DNA from: JBBAFB01 sp041655595
GTDB taxonomy: Bacteria > Bacillota > DULZ01
Direction of reading: 5' to 3'
Assembly (NCBI GenBank): GCA_041655595.1
Contig: JBBAFB010000032.1
Span: 1-17,657, forward strand
DNA length: 17,657 nt
In this document: piece by piece, positions 14,023 to 17,657 of the stretch
Numbering within the stretch: position 1 is the first letter of the stretch
Layout of the letters: every line of letters starts with the position of its first letter
The notes under the pieces: generated by a model
The model's input: only the letters and a program-made list of their open reading frames with translations
Told to the model about the DNA's origin: nothing
Databases searched by the model: none
Program-made: the position numbers and the translations under genes

Positions 14023-14835
14023 CTATCGGCTGTCTTTAAAAGGCCCAATTACCCCGTTTCTGTAAGCGTTGTTGAAATTTCTGCAATGGCGATCATTTCC
14101 TTTAAAAGCCTCCACAGCAAGCAAAGTAGTCATTAATTCCCGACTTAAAGGATCCATAATAGCCGAATCCATGCCGGAAAAAGAAGCAATTGCAAAAAAG
14201 ATTTGATTAACCGCTTTCCGCAAGGGCATACCAAAAGAGATATTACTAAGGCCGGAGGTAACTTTAATAGTGGGATAAAGATCTTTAATTTGCTTAATAG
14301 TACCTACAAAATTAATAACTGCCTCGCTACTTGTAGGCAATGCAATAACTAATGGATCCAAGTGGATACGGTCAGGAGTGATACCGTACTGCACTGCTTT
14401 CTCTACTAAGCTACAGGCAATATCCACCCTTTTTTGAACCGACTTAGGAATTCCCTCATTATCACAAGTTAGAGCTATTACCTGCCAGCTTGTCCCCTCT
14501 ATTAGCGGGAAGATGATTTCACATTTCTCCCCTTCACTTGACACAGAGTTAATGATTCCGGGTTTTCGAGCATATTTAAAAACTGCTTCAATAGTATGCG
14601 GATTTGGACTATCAATACAAAGCGGTACATCAACTACTTCTTGAATGATCTCCATTAACCACAGCAAGGTCTCAACCTCAATTTCCGGTTCCGTACTTGC
14701 ACAAACATCTAAATAATGAGCACCCGCTTCTACCTGCTCGAGGGCTAACATTCTAATCCAATCTGCATTGCGTTCCTCAATTGCCGTCCTTACCTTTGGA
14801 ATGGTGCCATTAATTTTTTCTCCAATGATTATCAC
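14023..14835 (-). CDS. Methyltetrahydrofolate:corrinoid methyltransferase, AcsE-like
   Basis: This 270-residue pterin-binding TIM-barrel protein resembles AcsE (MeTr) of acetogens and the MtgA/MtvA-type methyltransferases that move a methyl group between a corrinoid protein and tetrahydrofolate. It begins with IIIGEKINGT, the typical family opening. Residues corresponding to the AcsE pterin site are present: D75, N96, D160 and N198 (in CIDS, INS, HLDPL and GLSN). The start is a GTG with GGAGGT 12 bases upstream, a somewhat long spacing. No carbonyl-CoA synthase or other Wood-Ljungdahl gene is visible nearby; instead it sits between an aldolase and a TRAP transporter. This suggests a substrate-demethylation partner enzyme. 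A dihydropteroate synthase is excluded by these details, though the fold is shared. The corrinoid partner is not in the window. Confidence 0.88.
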   Translation of the reverse strand: MIIIGEKINGTIPKVRTAIEERNADWIRMLALEQVEAGAHYLDVCASTEPEIEVETLLWLMEIIQEVVDVPLCIDSPNPHTIEAVFKYARKPGIINSVSSEGEKCEIIFPLIEGTSWQVIALTCDNEGIPKSVQKRVDIACSLVEKAVQYGITPDRIHLDPLVIALPTSSEAVINFVGTIKQIKDLYPTIKVTSGLSNISFGMPLRKAVNQIFFAIASFSGMDSAIMDPLSRELMTTLLAVEAFKGNDRHCRNFNNAYRNGVIGPFKDSR

Positions 14836-14893
14836 TAATGTCCGGGCACCTCCTTGTCCCTAAAGTTGCCTTGGCTGAAACATGCATCGTCAA

Positions 14894-15787
14894 TCATCTT
14901 GTTTTAAAATCTTCTTTAGCCTTGGTTATAATATTTTCCAGTATTTTTTTCTCCGTAGTCCCTAATGGCAACAAAGGCTTACGCGGGGGTCCCCCATAAA
15001 GACCTAAAAAATCCATTGCCGCCTTTAAACCGGCAACCCCCCAGCGACTTGTAACAGCTTGATTTATCTCCAATAATTTGAGCTGAACCGCACACGCTTC
15101 CTTGTGTTTTCCCAGCTCTACTAATTCAAGGATACTGGCACATTCATTCGGCAAGATATTCGCCAGGGCCATGGTGCCTCCGGTTGCGCCGAGGGCCAAA
15201 CTGGGGTATAAAAAGCCGGCAGAACCGGCAAATACAGCAAAACCGGCAGTAGCCGAAGCAATAATCTCCGCTATCTGGGTAATATTGCCCCCCGAATCCT
15301 TGATCCCTATGATATTTGGATGAGCCGAAAGTTCCACAACTAACTTTGCCGATAAGTTAATGCCCGTATTGGCCGGCATATTATACAAAATAATCGGAAT
15401 GCTACTGGCATCCGCTACTTCTTGATAGAAAGCCCTGATTAAATCCTCTGTCATTGCCCTTTTATAATAATTAGGGCTGAGAACCAAAGCTGCGCCAACA
15501 CCCATTTCTGCCGCATAGTTGCTCAACAGAATAGTTTCTTTAGTAGATTCACAGCCTGTCCCGGCTATAACAGGCTTTTTACCCTGTGCCAATTTACATA
15601 CCGTCTTAATTAATTCTTTTTTTTCCTCCACACTTTGGACAACGAATTCGCCATTTGATCCCAAGACCACAATTCCCGTTAATTTTGAACCCAGCCAGAG
15701 CTCCATATTCTTAGCCAACTCATCATAGGCGATTTCATCATCCAAAAAAGGGGTGGCGATTGGAGCATAGATTCCGCGTAAATTCAT
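14894..15787 (-). CDS. DapA-superfamily aldolase, 4-hydroxy-2-oxoglutarate aldolase-like
   Basis: This class I (Schiff-base) lyase of the dihydrodipicolinate synthase superfamily has 297 residues from the chosen start. The catalytic lysine is K163 (in IGIKDSGG) and the proton-shuttle tyrosine is Y135 (in LYNMPANTG). The pyruvate-binding loop reads GSNGE (43-47), not the GTTGE of true DapA. The whole chain, including AGTGCEST, the SPNYYKRAM segment, AGSAGFL, GGTMALANIL and LYGGPPRKPL, resembles the mammalian mitochondrial HOGA1 enzyme. It is therefore more likely to split a 4-hydroxy-2-oxo acid into pyruvate or glyoxylate products than to make lysine precursors. I start at ATG 15787, which has GGGAG 11 bases upstream; the in-frame GTG at 15799 has no ribosome site. 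It lies 56 bases after the UroD-like gene. The exact substrate is unknown. Confidence 0.85.
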   Translation of the reverse strand: MNLRGIYAPIATPFLDDEIAYDELAKNMELWLGSKLTGIVVLGSNGEFVVQSVEEKKELIKTVCKLAQGKKPVIAGTGCESTKETILLSNYAAEMGVGAALVLSPNYYKRAMTEDLIRAFYQEVADASSIPIILYNMPANTGINLSAKLVVELSAHPNIIGIKDSGGNITQIAEIIASATAGFAVFAGSAGFLYPSLALGATGGTMALANILPNECASILELVELGKHKEACAVQLKLLEINQAVTSRWGVAGLKAAMDFLGLYGGPPRKPLLPLGTTEKKILENIITKAKEDFKTR

Positions 15788-15843
15788 TTTAGGCTTCACT
15801 CCCTACTTGTAAAATAACGTGTTTTTCAAATCAATCTTAGTTC

Positions 15844-17196
15844 CTACCAAGCCCAACTCCAGAGCCAAGTGAATGCTTCTTGTTCAATAGCCTCCCAGGG
15901 AATCCTAATTAGATCCTCATCACCGGTGATATTGCCTAATTCCGCTTTTTTTGTTTCCCAGGAGGTCAGATATCCTTGGGGAACAAAAACGTTTTCTGCC
16001 TTTGACAAGGGTTTGGGCGTGGGTTTGAGCGTTTTATCATACCAGCCATATTGCATAATGGCATCAATCATGGCACGATAATTTTCCGGTTTGGTTTCAT
16101 AGGGGACCAAACAAGCACCGCTGATGATATACCCTCCGTCCTTACCGACTGTATTGCAGAGCAGCTTAACTTGCTCCTTAATTTCCCCGGGGCTGCCCAG
16201 AATAAATAACTCATTGGAGATTCCACCTGCTATACAATGATGAAAACCAATCTCTTTCTTTGCCTGAAAAATATCACTACGATCATCAATATCACACACT
16301 AATGTACCCTTTGGCAGCTCAAGTAAATGGTGCCAGTGCTTACTCCAATCGCCCTCCAATAAAATCCTAACCTTGTATCCTGAAGCCACCAAAATCTCTA
16401 AAATGTGCTTAAAAGACGGCCAGTAAAAGGTTTCAAATTGTTTGGGAGATAAAAAACAGGGTTTATGGGTGGGTACAACTATCGGGACCCTTTTTTGGGG
16501 ATCCGCATTCGCTAAAGCAAACCTAGCCATAATAGGGGTGAGCACCTTACAGGCCTCGATAACCTTATCGGGTTGTCTATAAGTATCAATTAAGGCACCC
16601 TTCAGCCCCCTTAGGGCATTGGAAAGGACATCAAAGGGCGCAATAAATCCTCCCAAACCGGCCTGAGGAATGCCGCACTGAACCTCCAGCTGATGATTTC
16701 TGTTTTTCAGAATTTCACTTCTCCTGCCTTGGGCTAGTCCTGCCTTCAAAAAAGCAAAATGAGACCGACTTGAGTCTTTCTCCATCTCAGAAAACAACCT
16801 AGGGATAAGTCTTTCCATCATAAAAGCCGCCGGATTGCTGATTAAAGCATCGTACTCATCAGCCTTCATATTTTCCCTTTCCATAAACTGAAATTGCCCT
16901 GTTATCGGTAGCTCCCTCCCCGGGAGAGTGTAGGTGTTCAACCCGATAACATCACACATTGGCCCCCAAATACGGTTACTGCGTAAAACATCTGTTTCGG
17001 GAAACTCCCTGATAAACGCCATTTCGGACTCCAATAGCTTTTGAGCATCATAAATGTTTTGTTGATGATTTGAGCCCGAGTATATTTCTGCTAAATAGTT
17101 CATAGGTGGTGCAATTGGAATGCGGTCACTTGGCTCAAGACTCATAGCAGCCTGGTAGCGCCCGAGACGTTCATTAAATAACTGCTGTATATTCAT
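15844..17196 (-). CDS. Uroporphyrinogen-decarboxylase-fold protein (MtaA/CmuA-like, divergent)
   Basis: This 450-residue protein has the overall pattern of the UroD superfamily, in which MtaA, MtbA and CmuA methyltransferases belong beside heme-pathway HemE. The end of the barrel reads GGYIISGACLVPYETKPENYRAMIDAIMQYG (354-384), equivalent to the SGC...PENi region of methyltransferase members; C362 is a candidate zinc ligand. The usual HxCG zinc motif is replaced by LLEGDW (E281, D283). HKPC (244-247) offers another His-Cys pair. Heme-pathway enzymes lack such context, and the neighbours (AcsE-like methyltransferase, aldolase, transporters) point to corrinoid-dependent methyl transfer. A good Shine-Dalgarno (AAAGGAGGG) precedes the ATG. 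The tryptophan-rich C-terminus (TWLWSWAW) is odd. The superfamily is sure; the reaction is inferred. Confidence 0.82.
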   Translation of the reverse strand: MNIQQLFNERLGRYQAAMSLEPSDRIPIAPPMNYLAEIYSGSNHQQNIYDAQKLLESEMAFIREFPETDVLRSNRIWGPMCDVIGLNTYTLPGRELPITGQFQFMERENMKADEYDALISNPAAFMMERLIPRLFSEMEKDSSRSHFAFLKAGLAQGRRSEILKNRNHQLEVQCGIPQAGLGGFIAPFDVLSNALRGLKGALIDTYRQPDKVIEACKVLTPIMARFALANADPQKRVPIVVPTHKPCFLSPKQFETFYWPSFKHILEILVASGYKVRILLEGDWSKHWHHLLELPKGTLVCDIDDRSDIFQAKKEIGFHHCIAGGISNELFILGSPGEIKEQVKLLCNTVGKDGGYIISGACLVPYETKPENYRAMIDAIMQYGWYDKTLKPTPKPLSKAENVFVPQGYLTSWETKKAELGNITGDEDLIRIPWEAIEQEAFTWLWSWAW

Positions 17197-17233
17197 TAAC
17201 TTTCTTCCCTCCTTTTTAAGTTAATGGAACAAT

Positions 17234-17422
17234 TTATTGTTTATCAGTTGCTAGAGTGCCTCCTTGACTGAAATTGGTTTTTGGTACATCTTTAATGATG
17301 ATTGTCACATTTTGCTCCGCAATACCCAAAGCCTCGGACACGCTTTTTGTCACTAATTTTGCTAAACCGCGTTTTTGTTCAACTGTTCTGCCTTCTAACA
17401 TGTTAATTTGAATGAACGGCAT
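17234..17422 (-). CDS. 4-oxalocrotonate tautomerase-like protein
   Basis: This 62-residue protein matches the 4-oxalocrotonate tautomerase (2-hydroxymuconate tautomerase) subfamily, which converts enol forms of 2-hydroxy acids to keto forms using an N-terminal proline. Met1 is followed by Pro2, which would be the catalytic base after Met removal. R12 lies in the position of the substrate-binding Arg11. The arginine expected near residue 39 is not obvious (the region reads IIIKDVPKTNF), so activity may differ from the classical enzyme. The length is typical. GGAGGTG lies 6 bases before the ATG. The gene follows an MFS transporter and precedes the UroD-like gene by 37 bases, suggesting a shared catabolic operon. 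Confidence 0.88.
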   Translation of the reverse strand: MPFIQINMLEGRTVEQKRGLAKLVTKSVSEALGIAEQNVTIIIKDVPKTNFSQGGTLATDKQ

Positions 17423-17464
17423 TATAGCACCTCCAAAATCATTTTGTTATAAATATTTGCCGCC

Positions 17465-17657
17465 TTAGTCCAAGGAGGAAAGCTCTTTTCCCTTGTTTTC
17501 CCTCATGAACGGAAGAGCCCCAATCATCAGGATAATAGCAAAAACACCTGTTGATATCCCAAAAAACAAGTTGTTATTTGTAGTAGCCAGCAAGCCCACG
17601 ATTAAGGGACCAAGGCTGGCAATTCCTCTGCCCATGCCATAGGCGAAGCTGGATCCC
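17465..17657 (-). CDS. MFS transporter, C-terminal end only
   Basis: Sixty-three codons plus a stop at 17467-17465 are visible; the start lies beyond the right edge. The residues SSFAYGMGRGIASLGPLIVGLL, then a hydrophobic segment GISTGVFAIILMIGALPF, then a charged tail, look like the last two membrane helices of a major facilitator superfamily permease, possibly of the organic-acid/aromatic-acid proton symporter type. It ends 42 bases before the tautomerase start on the same strand. A second transporter beside the TRAP system suggests a second route for the same or a related compound, or export of a product. The family is likely, the substrate unknown. Confidence 0.7.
   Translation of the reverse strand, partial: GSSFAYGMGRGIASLGPLIVGLLATTNNNLFFGISTGVFAIILMIGALPFMRENKGKELSSLD

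Noticed and set aside
14894..15787. Annotation of the aldolase as DapA for lysine synthesis
   Set aside because: The GSNGE loop, overall HOGA1-like chain and catabolic neighbours do not fit a lysine gene.

Overview
The window looks like a chromosomal segment of an anaerobic, clostridial-type Firmicute, possibly Peptococcaceae-like. Three things point there. The RNA and replication block has the Bacillus order (SRP RNA, dnaX, ybaB, recR). The SRP RNA is the long 266-nt Gram-positive form. Corrinoid-type methyltransferase genes sit beside a TRAP transporter. Base composition is moderate, with A/T-rich spacers. No species can be named from the sequence alone. Almost everything lies on the minus strand, so the layout is best read from right to left.

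Positions 17657 to 10975 hold a catabolic-looking run: the end of an MFS transporter, a 4-oxalocrotonate tautomerase-like protein, a uroporphyrinogen-decarboxylase-fold (MtaA/CmuA-like) protein, a DapA-superfamily aldolase that resembles 4-hydroxy-2-oxoglutarate aldolase, an AcsE-like methyltetrahydrofolate:corrinoid methyltransferase with its catalytic residues intact, and a complete TRAP transporter (dctP, dctQ, dctM). My inference is that this is an uptake and breakdown route for a methylated (probably O-methyl) organic acid. The methyl group would go through a corrinoid protein, not seen here, to tetrahydrofolate, and the carbon skeleton would be tautomerised and cleaved by the aldolase. 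The substrate is unknown.

Positions 10975 to 10259 hold the only plus-strand gene, a small SCP2 sterol-carrier-domain protein. It has a clear sigma-A promoter and ends at a hairpin terminator shared with the converging dctM. Next, on the minus strand, come a radical SAM protein with a winged-helix-like tail, a pyridoxal/pyridoxamine kinase, and HflX. This HflX carries an N-terminal extension with a perfect JAMM/MPN+ metalloprotease signature.

Positions 6477 to 5474 hold stable RNAs: tandem promoters, tRNA-Ser(GGA), a three-armed palindrome bracketed by a 65-bp direct repeat that copies the tRNA 3' end, and the SRP RNA. Spacers here and elsewhere also contain degenerate 7-bp periodic repeats. 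The dnaX-ybaB-recR operon follows (5473 to 2896).

A perfect 27-bp hairpin just after recR separates the core operon from a Type IIG (Eco57I-class) restriction-modification gene, which runs off the left end. No CRISPR array, transposase, integrase or rRNA was seen. No gene-free stretch exceeds 300 bases.
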